This document shows, piece after piece, positions 33,821-44,034 of a stretch of 44,543 nt of DNA. Source of the DNA: Chloroflexota bacterium (lineage in GTDB: Bacteria > Chloroflexota > Anaerolineae > J036 > Brachytrichaceae). The notes below the pieces were generated by a model, which did no database searches, was not told the DNA's origin, and saw nothing but the letters and a program-made list of their open reading frames with translations. Location of the stretch: assembly GCA_021788625.1 (NCBI GenBank), contig JAJYKL010000031.1, positions 1 through 44,543 of the forward strand, in the 5' to 3' direction. How positions within the stretch are numbered: the first letter of the stretch is position 1; every line of letters begins with the position of its first letter. The translations under genes were made by a program, and so were the position numbers.

Positions 33821-35854
33821 TCACAGCGTGTCCTTGATCGTTTGCGCGACGCCGGCGGGCACCAGCTCAGTCAGCTCCTCGACGCTTGCATTACGAATGC
33901 CAGCGATGGATCCAAAACGCTCCAGCAATTTCCTGCGTCGCATCGGGCCGACGCCGGAGATGGCGTCGAGTTGTGAAGCCAGCCCAATCCGGTTACGCTG
34001 ACGGCGATGACTGGTGATGCCGTAGCGATGCGCTTCATCGCGCACCCGCTGCACCAGGTAAAAAGCCTGCGATTGGCGCGGCAGAAGAATTGACTCAGCT
34101 TTATGGGGAACAAATATCTCTTCCTGCTGCTTGGCCAGCGAAACGACCGGCACGATGTGCGAGAGATCAAACTCCTTTAACACCTCGATCGCCACGTTGA
34201 GCTGTCCCTTTCCACCATCGATCAGGAGCAGGTCGGGTAACAGGGCCCATCTGGCATCACTTTCGGCTTTGGCTTTACTCATACCCAAGGCCTTCTTGCT
34301 TTGTGCCGTCACCGGCTCGGTCGGAGGCTCGACCGCGGAAGCTTCCGCTGGTTGCTGTTCCGCCCAGTCCGTGGCCGGTGGATTCGCTGAGTCCTCCTGT
34401 GAGCTGGCTCCGGGTGCTGAGGCCTCTGGGCTGAGACTCTCATCTGCTGCTCCCAAGCCGTGATCCACGACGGCGTCCTGCCAGCGTTGAAAGCGCCTGC
34501 GCAATGTCTGGCGCATGGACTCAAAGTCATTAGGACCTTTGATGTTTTTGATATTGAAGCGCCGATATTCACTTTTGGCGGGCACGCCATGCACGAACAC
34601 CACCCGGCTGCCAATCATGGCTGTCCCTTGCGTGTTACTGATGTCGTAACACTCGATGCGAACAGGCAAGTGCGGCAGGGCCAGCGCGTCCTGCAGCTCA
34701 CGCAATGTTGCCTCCTGGCGGTGCGTATCCTCCTGCCATTGAGCCTTGAGTGCGGTCAAGGTGGCTGTGGCGTTCTGCGCGGCCAGGGATACCAGGCCGC
34801 TGTCCGCGTCGGCGCGTGGCACATGCAGCTCCACCGACGCACCACGCCGGTGCTTCAACCAGTTCTGCAGGATGTTCGCTTCGTCGATCTGCGCCGGCAG
34901 CAACACTTCAGGTGGCACATAGGCTGCTTCGCCGTAGAATTGCTTAACGAACGAGTTCAGCACTTCCTGCTCGCTTTCTTCCTCCGCTCCATCGAGCACA
35001 AAGTATTCCTGGCCCAGCAACTTCCCGCCCCGGATGAAAAGCACTTCGACGCAGGTATCGCCTTCATCACGCGCGAACGCGATCACATCCTGGTCCGTGG
35101 TAGTAGACGACACGATGCGCTGTCGCTCCACCACGTGCTGCACGGCGTGAAGCTGGTCCCGATATTGGGCTGCGCGCTCGAACTGCATGGCGCCAGCCGC
35201 TTGTTCCATGCGTGTCTGAAGGTCACTGGCTATACGATCACTCTTGCCTTCCAGGAAGTCACACAGGCGTTGAATATTCGCCCGGTATTCGGCGCGCTGA
35301 ATGGCACCGATGCAAGGTCCGCTGCACAGCTTGATGTCAAAGTACATGCACGCGCGCGGATCGTGACCGGTGATGATCCGATCGCAATCCAGGAATGGGA
35401 ACATATGGCGCAGCGTGTCGCGGGTGGCATAAACAGCCTTCGAATCGCTGTAGGGGCCGTAGTAGCGTGCACCATCGTGTTCCATGCGGCGCGTGACCAG
35501 CACAGTGGGAAAGTCATCCTGCCATGTCACCTTCAGATAGGGGTACCGTTTATCATCCTTAAGCCGAATGTTAAAACGCGGGCGATACTTTTTAATCAGC
35601 TCCGCTTCCTGGATCAGTGCTTCCAGCTCGCTGCCCCGCACGAGGAATTCAATGCGCGCGATCTCGTGGGCCAGCCTGCCGGTTTTAGGAGAGGTGATCC
35701 AGCCGGCCGGATTGAAGTACGATCGCACGCGATTGCGGAGGTTGACGGCTTTGCCGACGTAAATAACCTCGTTCTTCTTGTTATAAAACAGGTAACAGCC
35801 TGGTTCTATCGGCAGGGTGCGGACTGTCGATTCCAGGTGCTCTGGGATAGCCAT
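33821..35854 (-). CDS. uvrC: Excinuclease ABC subunit C
   Basis: A 677-residue UvrC. The N-terminal GIY-YIG nuclease domain (G-C-Y-L-F-Y-N ... I-Y-V-G-K-A-V-N-L-R-N-R-V) makes the 3' incision, the central UVR/UvrB-binding region follows, and the RNase H-like domain (D-G-G-K-G-Q-L) with a C-terminal helix-hairpin-helix makes the 5' incision. A Ser/Glu/Ala/Pro-rich insertion of about 75 residues (about 461-538) splits the RNase H-like domain just before its D-L-L-L-I-D-G-G strand, making the protein longer than the usual ~600. The ATG at 35854 has a weak ribosome site. Confidence 0.93.
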   Translation of the reverse strand: MAIPEHLESTVRTLPIEPGCYLFYNKKNEVIYVGKAVNLRNRVRSYFNPAGWITSPKTGRLAHEIARIEFLVRGSELEALIQEAELIKKYRPRFNIRLKDDKRYPYLKVTWQDDFPTVLVTRRMEHDGARYYGPYSDSKAVYATRDTLRHMFPFLDCDRIITGHDPRACMYFDIKLCSGPCIGAIQRAEYRANIQRLCDFLEGKSDRIASDLQTRMEQAAGAMQFERAAQYRDQLHAVQHVVERQRIVSSTTTDQDVIAFARDEGDTCVEVLFIRGGKLLGQEYFVLDGAEEESEQEVLNSFVKQFYGEAAYVPPEVLLPAQIDEANILQNWLKHRRGASVELHVPRADADSGLVSLAAQNATATLTALKAQWQEDTHRQEATLRELQDALALPHLPVRIECYDISNTQGTAMIGSRVVFVHGVPAKSEYRRFNIKNIKGPNDFESMRQTLRRRFQRWQDAVVDHGLGAADESLSPEASAPGASSQEDSANPPATDWAEQQPAEASAVEPPTEPVTAQSKKALGMSKAKAESDARWALLPDLLLIDGGKGQLNVAIEVLKEFDLSHIVPVVSLAKQQEEIFVPHKAESILLPRQSQAFYLVQRVRDEAHRYGITSHRRQRNRIGLASQLDAISGVGPMRRRKLLERFGSIAGIRNASVEELTELVPAGVAQTIKDTL

Positions 35855-35960
35855 CTCGTATCTCGATCCACACTAATGGTGTGAGCGTCCATTATCGTCC
35901 TCCCCTGGCAGTGGAGGTAATATTCGGGGATGCCCGGAGTTAGGGAATCAGGAGAGAATG

Positions 35961-35976
35961 GGTTGCCCGGGCAACC
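35961..35976. promoter_or_regulatory. Perfect palindrome between uvrC and glgP
   Basis: GGTTGCCCGGGCAACC is a perfect 16-bp palindrome in the divergent gap, with outer ATCAGG/CCTGAT arms at 35948-35953 and 35975-35980. It is well placed to be an operator for glgP or uvrC. Confidence 0.45.
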
Positions 35977-36048
35977 TGATGGTATGGCTGCCAGTGGTGC
36001 TGAGATAAACTCATGTCGCACATGCATGGCATCGCGTAAGGAGGACTA

Positions 36049-38232
36049 GTGTCTGAAATTGAGATAGAACAGTTGGTGGGCATATTACCGAAACGTATTG
36101 CCCGACTTGGTGAGCTGGCCTACAACTTTTGGTGGACGTGGCATCCGGAAGCGCCGAAGCTGTTCCAACGGATCCACCCCGTGATGTGGGAAACGGTTTA
36201 CCATAACCCCATAAAGCTGCTGCGGCAAGTGCCTCGCCAGGCTCTGGCTTCGGCCTATCACGATTCCAGATTCCTCGAGATCTACGATCGCGTCATCGAC
36301 GATTACGTTCATTACATGGCGTCCATTGGGAACGGGAATACTCCCTGGTTCCCCAAGACCTATGGCAGGTGGGAGCAGCCGGTTGCCTACTTTTCATTTG
36401 AATTTGGTCTGCACGAATCGTTACCCATGTATGCCGGGGGTCTGGGCGTGCTGGCTGCCGATCACTTGAAGTCAGCCAGTGACCTGGCGGTGCCCATGGT
36501 GGGTGTTGGCTTCCTGTATCTGCAGGGCTACTTCCGACAGCGAATTACCGAAGATGGCTGGCAGGAAGCCGACTACGATTTACTCGACTTTGCCCAAATG
36601 CCCATCACGCGGGTTCTGACAGCCAATGGCGCACCCATGATGATTCCGCTGAACCTGCAAAGCCGTACCATTACCGTACAGGTATGGAAGGCGCAAGTGG
36701 GGCGCATCCCGCTGTATTTGCTCGACACCGACGTGGAAGCGAACGCGCCGGCAGACCGGCAACTGACTTATCGCCTGTACAGTCCAGACCCGGAAACACG
36801 CATCGCTCAGGAGATTGTGCTGGGCATCGGAGGTGTACGGGTGTTGCGGGCGCTCAATATCAATCCGCAGGTCTGGCATATGAACGAAGGCCACCCTGCC
36901 TTTGGCACCCTGGAGCGGGCGCGCGAGCTGGTGCAGAATGAGAGGCTGACTTTCGAACAGGCCCAACAGCGCGTTCGCAAGACGACGGTTTTCACCACGC
37001 ATACACCCGTGCCGGCCGGCAACGACGAGTTTGCCATCTGGCAAGTTGACCGCCAGCTTGGCGGGTACTGGGAGCAGCTGGGTTTGAACCGGGACGAGTT
37101 TATGGCACTCGGCGAACACCAAGGTAACTACGGCATGACCGTACTCGCCTTGCGCATGTCGGATAAAGCCAATGCGGTGAGCCAACTGCACGGCGAGGTG
37201 GCGCGCAAGATGTGGGCATGGTTGTATCCCGATCGCAGCGTGCCGATCACTCATATCACCAATGGCGTGCATGCCCGCACATGGCTTTCCAGCTCCTATA
37301 ACCGTCTGTATAACGACTACCTGGGCGTCCAATGGATCTATCACAACGACGAACCGGAAAACTGGGCTTCCGTGTACGAGATGCCCGACGATCAGTTGTG
37401 GGAAGCACACAAACACAATAAACGCCGCCTGGCGGAGTTCATGCGTGATCGTGCCCGCGCCAAATGGATCACCCACAGGCAGCACCCGGTACAGACAATT
37501 GCCAGTGGAGTACTGATTGATCCGAATGTTCTAACGATCGGATTTGCGCGGCGCTTCGCCACTTATAAACGCGCGACGCTGATCCTGCGCGACATGGAGC
37601 GCCTGTTACGCATCGTCAACAATGCCGGGCAGCCGGTGCAAATGCTCTTCGCCGGCAAGGCTCATCCCAATGACGAGCCGGGCAAGTTGCTCATTCAGCA
37701 GCTTTACCGCTTAATCAAAAACGCCGACAGTGCCGGCCGGCTGGTGTTCATCGACGACTATGACCTGAGTGTTGCACGCTATCTGGTGCGTGGTGTGGAT
37801 GTGTGGCTGAACACTCCACGCCGCCCTTATGAGGCCAGTGGCACCAGCGGTATGAAAGCCGCGCTGAATGGCGCACTGAATTTCAGCGTTCTGGATGGCT
37901 GGTGGCGCGAGGCGTATAACGGCCGGAATGGTTGGGCGATTGGCGGCGATACGGCAAATGAAGATCAGGAGTTACAGGACCGAGCCGACGCTGAGTCGCT
38001 CTATAGCACTATGGAGAACCAGATGGTGCCACTCTATTACGATGTGGAATACGACGGCATCCCCCATAAATGGCTGGCGATGATGAAGGAATCCATTGCC
38101 ACGATCGCGCCACGCTTTAGCACACGCCGGATGCTCAAGCAATACATTACCGAAATGTATGTGCCCCTGGCAGTCTCAGCTGGAATGCCGGCTCCCACGA
38201 TCTCGGTTGAACCGTCTGCCCAGGTAGTGTGA
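36049..38232 (+). CDS. glgP: Glycogen/alpha-glucan phosphorylase
   Basis: A 727-residue phosphorylase of the shorter bacterial/archaeal type (Thermotoga-like), with an N-terminal DUF3417 region (L-G-E-L-A-Y-N-F-W-W-T-W-H) and the glycosyltransferase 35 fold. PLP is held by Lys603 in G-T-S-G-M-K-A-A-L-N-G. It releases glucose-1-phosphate from glycogen or maltodextrin using phosphate. The start is GTG, behind a strong AAGGAGG. A palindrome at 35961 upstream may regulate it. Confidence 0.93.
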   Translation: MSEIEIEQLVGILPKRIARLGELAYNFWWTWHPEAPKLFQRIHPVMWETVYHNPIKLLRQVPRQALASAYHDSRFLEIYDRVIDDYVHYMASIGNGNTPWFPKTYGRWEQPVAYFSFEFGLHESLPMYAGGLGVLAADHLKSASDLAVPMVGVGFLYLQGYFRQRITEDGWQEADYDLLDFAQMPITRVLTANGAPMMIPLNLQSRTITVQVWKAQVGRIPLYLLDTDVEANAPADRQLTYRLYSPDPETRIAQEIVLGIGGVRVLRALNINPQVWHMNEGHPAFGTLERARELVQNERLTFEQAQQRVRKTTVFTTHTPVPAGNDEFAIWQVDRQLGGYWEQLGLNRDEFMALGEHQGNYGMTVLALRMSDKANAVSQLHGEVARKMWAWLYPDRSVPITHITNGVHARTWLSSSYNRLYNDYLGVQWIYHNDEPENWASVYEMPDDQLWEAHKHNKRRLAEFMRDRARAKWITHRQHPVQTIASGVLIDPNVLTIGFARRFATYKRATLILRDMERLLRIVNNAGQPVQMLFAGKAHPNDEPGKLLIQQLYRLIKNADSAGRLVFIDDYDLSVARYLVRGVDVWLNTPRRPYEASGTSGMKAALNGALNFSVLDGWWREAYNGRNGWAIGGDTANEDQELQDRADAESLYSTMENQMVPLYYDVEYDGIPHKWLAMMKESIATIAPRFSTRRMLKQYITEMYVPLAVSAGMPAPTISVEPSAQVV

Positions 38233-38365
38233 GTGCCAGCCCCCGCCGGGTCAATTTTCCCAACTGATAGACCGACATGGTGCACGGCGCAAGGGGTGAC
38301 GACTGCGGTGGGTAAGCCGTAATGAGCACAGCGGCGCACACACTACGAAACTGGAGAACTATTCA

Positions 38366-38842
38366 ATGCCCGACATGCTTGTCAAGCTTTATGCACTCAA
38401 GAGATGCGACGACTTGCACAGTCGCCTGGATGCCCAGGGCATCACCACACGCCGGCCGCTCCCACCGGAGAAGCACAAAGTAGTGGAATGGGTGCGCCAG
38501 CGATTTGGGCCGGGATGGGCCAGCGAGACGGACGTGGCTTTCACCAATCACCCCGTCTCGTGCTTCATCGCCGTGCGCAACCGGCGCATCATCGGGTTCG
38601 CCTGCTATGATGCCACCTGCAAGGATTTTTTCGGACCGACGGGTGTGGAGGAAGCCGAGCGTGGGCAGGGCATCGGGCGAGCATTGCTCCTGGAGTGTAT
38701 GGAAGCCATGGCCGCACAAGGTTATGCCTATGCCATCATCGGCGCGGCCGGACCGCAAGAGTTCTACGCAAAAGCGGTTGGCGCGATACCGATCGAAGGT
38801 TCGGAACCCGGCATCTACCGCGGCATGATGTGGGACGACTGA
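38366..38842 (+). CDS. GNAT-family N-acetyltransferase
   Basis: A 158-residue acetyltransferase with the acetyl-CoA binding pattern in motif [16 protein letters not shown] at about residues 91-105. Strand beta-4 precedes it, and a terminal Y-A-K-A-V-G-A segment follows. The acceptor is unknown. The gene lies 43 bases upstream of the AXE1-type hydrolase on the same strand and may be co-transcribed. Confidence 0.82.
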   Translation: MPDMLVKLYALKRCDDLHSRLDAQGITTRRPLPPEKHKVVEWVRQRFGPGWASETDVAFTNHPVSCFIAVRNRRIIGFACYDATCKDFFGPTGVEEAERGQGIGRALLLECMEAMAAQGYAYAIIGAAGPQEFYAKAVGAIPIEGSEPGIYRGMMWDD

Positions 38843-38885
38843 ATTCACTGGACTGGTAAAAATCGTATCTATTGATGGAGTCAAA

Positions 38886-39857
38886 ATGGCATTTTTCGAC
38901 TATCCCTTTGAGCAACTGAAGACTTATCGACCTGTGCGTGAAGAGCCGCCGGACTTCGATGACTTCTGGGCCAGGACACTCGCCCAGGCACGCCAGCATC
39001 CGCTGAATGCGTCGTTCCGGTCAGCGAATGTGAAGCTCTATACAGTTGAGGCTTACGACGTTACTTTTGCCGGATATGACGGGCAGCCTGTGCGCGGCTG
39101 GTTTCTCATACCCGCACATCGAAATGGGAAGCTTCCCTGCGTGGTGGAGTATCTTGGCTATGGCGGTGGACGTGGTTTCCCGACCGACTGGTTATTGTGG
39201 TCCAGTGCGGGTTATGCCCATCTGGTCATGGATACCCGCGGTCAAGGCAGCGCCTGGTCAACCGGAGACACTCCTGACTACGAGCCAGCCGGGTCAGGTC
39301 CACAGTTTCCAGGCTTCATGACGCGCGGGATTGCGAGTCCAGAGACGTATTATTACCGGCGCGTTTTCACCGATGCAGCGCGTGCGATTGAGGCGGCGCG
39401 CGCCCATCCCGCAGTGGACCCGTCTCGCATCGCCATTTGTGGAGGCAGTCAGGGTGGCGGCATCACGCTGGCGGCCAGTGGGCTGATACCCGACGTTGTG
39501 GCGGCCATGCCCGACGTACCATTCCTGTGCCACTATCGACGTGCCACAGAGATAAGTGATGCACAGCCCTACCAGGAGATCGTTAAGTACTGCCAGGTCC
39601 ATCGCGATCAGATCGATAACGTATTCCACACGCTTTCCTATTTCGACGGGGTGAACCTGGGAGCTCGCGCCAAAGCTAAGGCTCTCTTCTCAGTGGGGTT
39701 GATGGACGAAGTGTGTCCGCCCAGCACCGTATATGCGGCCTACAACCATTACGGTGGCCCCAAGGAGATCAACGTATATCGCTACAACCATCATGAGGGT
39801 GGTGGATCCTTCCAGGTGAGCCATAAACTCGAATTTCTGAACAGTATTTGGGCCTGA
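38886..39857 (+). CDS. Acetylxylan esterase / cephalosporin-C deacetylase family hydrolase
   Basis: A 323-residue alpha/beta hydrolase of the AXE1 family. The nucleophile is Ser188 in G-G-S-Q-G-G-G, the acid is probably Asp274 (M-D-E-V-C-P-P), and the base is His302 or His303 in N-H-H-E-G-G. Members remove acetyl groups from xylo-oligosaccharides and other acetylated sugars. There is no signal peptide, so it acts inside the cell on imported substrates. This fits the sugar-uptake locus elsewhere in the window. Confidence 0.88.
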   Translation: MAFFDYPFEQLKTYRPVREEPPDFDDFWARTLAQARQHPLNASFRSANVKLYTVEAYDVTFAGYDGQPVRGWFLIPAHRNGKLPCVVEYLGYGGGRGFPTDWLLWSSAGYAHLVMDTRGQGSAWSTGDTPDYEPAGSGPQFPGFMTRGIASPETYYYRRVFTDAARAIEAARAHPAVDPSRIAICGGSQGGGITLAASGLIPDVVAAMPDVPFLCHYRRATEISDAQPYQEIVKYCQVHRDQIDNVFHTLSYFDGVNLGARAKAKALFSVGLMDEVCPPSTVYAAYNHYGGPKEINVYRYNHHEGGGSFQVSHKLEFLNSIWA

Positions 39858-39933
39858 CGATAGACACCGGAAGCGACCTATTCGTCCAACGGATCATAGT
39901 GCCCCCTGGTACCCCGCACGGCACGGATGGCAC

Positions 39934-40989
39934 CTAGGGGTTCTTCAGATGCTGGTCCAACCAGGCGAGTGTGTCGTGAAGGTCGTCAAAGTGAACCAGA
40001 TCACCGCATCGTTTGTATTCGACGATGCGCCAGTTTAGCTGCGTATGCAGATCGTCCACCAGATCGAAGTGAGCACGCACGCTCTGACCATAGAGCATCA
40101 GAACCGGTTGCGAGAGTGACTGATAAACAGAGAATATGTCCGGCGTGTTGAGAGCACCGGACAGTGTATGGAGTGGCGCATACTCCGCACCAGGCTGATG
40201 GCTGGTCACATAGGCATAATGCAATAAACTGCGATCTGTGGGGTGACGTTGCAGCGAACCAAGGTAATTGCGCAGGCCAATGCGAGAAGTGAGGGTGTCG
40301 TAAATCAGGCGCCTCCACGAGGGGTGCAACAGCCAATGCAGGAGCACCTTTGATGGCCGGCGTTGAGCATCAGCACGGCTAAACCCGGTAGGCGTAATGA
40401 ACGTAAGGGTGCGAAATTGTTCCGGGCGATGTTCGGCGGCCAGCGCCAGGAACTCCGCACCCAAGGAAAATGCCACAGCATCCACCGGCGTGCCATGCAG
40501 AACGCTTGCGAGGAACTCATTAATAGCATCACGATAGAGCAATGGTGAATAGGCAAGCGCTCCACGCTCGCTGAATCCAAATCCTGGCAGATCCAAAGCA
40601 TATACCGTGCGTTCGTGCGCATAGTGCTCGTAAAGCGGTTTCATTTCGTAACTGGATGCGGCCAGACCGGCATCGTGTATTAAGAGGAGTGGCGCCACGG
40701 GTGAAGGTGAAGAGAGTGGCCCATGGTGACGTACATGTTGAACAGTGTAGTAGCTGAGGCGACCCATGCTACATAAGGTGTCATGCACTTGGCCAGTACA
40801 GGCCGCCGTGAGGGGGATGTCGTGCAGCACATACCGTCGCATGTATGCCACGTAAGCCAGGACGAGGCCGATGCAGGCAACCAGACTGGTGGCACCGACG
40901 ACAGGTGGGAGTGGATTCCTCAGCCCTATGGGCCACCCTTTGAAAGATGACTTACGCGCATATTGCGATGATATTTCGTTTTTACTCAT
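39934..40989 (-). CDS. Membrane-anchored alpha/beta hydrolase
   Basis: A 351-residue alpha/beta hydrolase with an N-terminal membrane anchor (about residues 30-48) after a short basic tail. The nucleophile elbow reads A-F-S-L-G with Ser175, an Ala in place of the first Gly. An H-D-A-G-L-A oxyanion region and D-L-P-G-F-G-x-S motif are typical. A likely acid lies in the L-M-L-Y-G-Q-S region and a His near the end (V-H-F-D-D). The substrate is unknown; related proteins are annotated as esterases, haloperoxidases or lipases. It stands divergently from the YvcK-like gene. Confidence 0.8.
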   Translation of the reverse strand: MSKNEISSQYARKSSFKGWPIGLRNPLPPVVGATSLVACIGLVLAYVAYMRRYVLHDIPLTAACTGQVHDTLCSMGRLSYYTVQHVRHHGPLSSPSPVAPLLLIHDAGLAASSYEMKPLYEHYAHERTVYALDLPGFGFSERGALAYSPLLYRDAINEFLASVLHGTPVDAVAFSLGAEFLALAAEHRPEQFRTLTFITPTGFSRADAQRRPSKVLLHWLLHPSWRRLIYDTLTSRIGLRNYLGSLQRHPTDRSLLHYAYVTSHQPGAEYAPLHTLSGALNTPDIFSVYQSLSQPVLMLYGQSVRAHFDLVDDLHTQLNWRIVEYKRCGDLVHFDDLHDTLAWLDQHLKNP

Positions 40990-41112
40990 TGATACCCATT
41001 CTAAGTGAATCCATCATAAAATGAACAGCTCTACTCACCTGAATGATCCATTCACCAGAGCCCCTGCATGACCATAGTGAGTCGCTTCTACCGTTCGGGC
41101 CTGCAGCACCTG

Positions 41113-41118
41113 TATAAT
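41113..41118 (+). promoter_or_regulatory. Consensus -10 element upstream of the YvcK-like gene
   Basis: TATAAT at 41113-41118 is a perfect -10, 63 bases before the gene start. The -35 at the right distance (ACCGTT) is poor, so the promoter may need an activator. Confidence 0.35.
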
Positions 41119-41180
41119 GCCCTGGGGTTACTCTACGTTATATCAAATCATGTGCTCAACGGATCATTGATGATGTTTGT

Positions 41181-42527
41181 ATGAAGAGACCTCGGATGAT
41201 GATGGAACGACAGTCCTTGCGCTGGCTGATACCAGGACTTCACGTTAAGCGATGGCTCTTGCTAATGTTGATCGGCCTGGCGCTGCTGGGACTGGGTATC
41301 GGTTATGTGCAGGTGCAGATTTACCGACAAACTGATGTACCGGAGATTTTTTACTACCTGACGCTTCAGTTCATGGACCGTTGGGTCCGTGCCCTCCTGG
41401 TGGGCGGCACGGGCGTACTTGCCTTTGGCGTGGGGTTTTACTACTTTAACCGCACGATCGTCCAAACTGTGCGGGGAAACGACAACCAGCCCATCCTGGA
41501 CAAGCTATGGCAGCAGCGCATCGCAGTAAACGGGCCGAAAGTGGTTGCCATCGGAGGCGGGCATGGTTTATCGGTGCTTTTAAGCGGCCTGAAGCAGCAC
41601 ACCATGAATATCACCGCGATTGTCACAGTGGCTGATGATGGTGGCAGCTCTGGCCGTCTGCGCCGTGAGCTGGGGGTGCTACCACCTGGCGACTTTCGCA
41701 TGTGTATCGCGGCCCTGGCCGACGATGAAAGCCTGGTCACACAACTGTTCCAATATCGTTTCGGCTCCGGGACTGGCCTGAGCGGTCACTCATTTGGCAA
41801 CCTGTTCATTGCCGCGCTGGCGGAACTGACGGGCAGTTTTGAGCGAGCCGTCATTGAAAGCAGCAAGGTCATGGCGATCAAGGGACGCATTGTACCCAGC
41901 ACCTTGCAGGACGTCGTCCTGTGTGCCGAACTGCGTGAATTAAAGCCACAACCTGAATCAGTTGCCAACGGACCGGATGGCTTGAGCCTCGAGAGAAACG
42001 GTACCAACCTTCCCCATGTGCGCGGCGAATCATCCATTGGCAAGACAGGTTATCCCATCGAGCGGGTATGGCTCGAACCAAACGATGCCCCAGCCTACCC
42101 CGAGGCTGTGCGGGCCATCCTCGACGCGGATCTGGTCATCATGGGTCCGGGCAGCCTGTTCACCAGCGTCATGCCGAATTTGCTGGTTCCAGGAATTGCA
42201 CAGGCTATACGGAAGACTCGCGCTACGAGGGTATATGTGGCGAATGTCGCGACTGAGCGAGGCGAAACGGATCAGTTCACACTAAGCGATCATGTGCAGG
42301 CGCTGGAGCAGCACATCGGGCGGGGCATGATAGATGTCGTACTCGCCAACAGCGTTGTGAGCCCTGCCTTCCATCCTCCCCAGGGAGTGGACATGGTGCA
42401 GCCAGAAGGGTCGCTCCATAAAAGTACGGCACGGGTTGTGCAAGCCGATCTGGCCGACCCGGAGCATCCCTGGAGGCACGATTCGCATAAGCTGGCCAAT
42501 GCCGTCTTGAAGTTACTTGAGAGCTAA
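41181..42527 (+). CDS. YvcK/CofD-like protein with membrane anchor
   Basis: A 448-residue protein of the YvcK/CofD-like family. The N-terminal part has two membrane helices (about residues 28-48 and 70-92). The Rossmann-type core follows, with G-G-G-H-G-L-S-V-L-L, T-V-A-D-D-G-G-S-S-G-R-L-R and P-P-G-D-F-R motifs, as in the YvcK branch. YvcK is needed for growth on gluconeogenic carbon and for cell shape in Bacillus; its activity in Chloroflexota is unproven. An insertion at about residues 258-293 separates core strands. It lies 321 bases before gap, an apt neighbour in central carbon metabolism. Confidence 0.82.
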   Translation: MKRPRMMMERQSLRWLIPGLHVKRWLLLMLIGLALLGLGIGYVQVQIYRQTDVPEIFYYLTLQFMDRWVRALLVGGTGVLAFGVGFYYFNRTIVQTVRGNDNQPILDKLWQQRIAVNGPKVVAIGGGHGLSVLLSGLKQHTMNITAIVTVADDGGSSGRLRRELGVLPPGDFRMCIAALADDESLVTQLFQYRFGSGTGLSGHSFGNLFIAALAELTGSFERAVIESSKVMAIKGRIVPSTLQDVVLCAELRELKPQPESVANGPDGLSLERNGTNLPHVRGESSIGKTGYPIERVWLEPNDAPAYPEAVRAILDADLVIMGPGSLFTSVMPNLLVPGIAQAIRKTRATRVYVANVATERGETDQFTLSDHVQALEQHIGRGMIDVVLANSVVSPAFHPPQGVDMVQPEGSLHKSTARVVQADLADPEHPWRHDSHKLANAVLKLLES

Positions 42528-43865
<1,338 letters not shown>

Positions 43866-43897
43866 GTTAACTCACTAGCCGGAACAGTGTACGCCAC

Positions 43898-43934
43898 AAG
43901 GAGCCAGGTTTCGAATGAAACCTGGCTCCTTTTG
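43898..43934 (+). terminator. Rho-independent terminator of gap
   Basis: AAGGAGCCAGGTTTC (43898-43912) and GAAACCTGGCTCCTT (43917-43931) form a perfect 15-bp stem with a 4-base loop, and the right arm runs into a TTTTGT tract. It begins 33 bases after the stop codon. Confidence 0.92.
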
Positions 43935-44034
43935 TAAAGGCTACCAGGCAGCAGTGGAACAACCGTCCAGTCGGCAGCGTCCTGTAAACAAAATCTGCAA
44001 TCTAGTCGCGATGCGATTACCGGGAGGACAGGAC

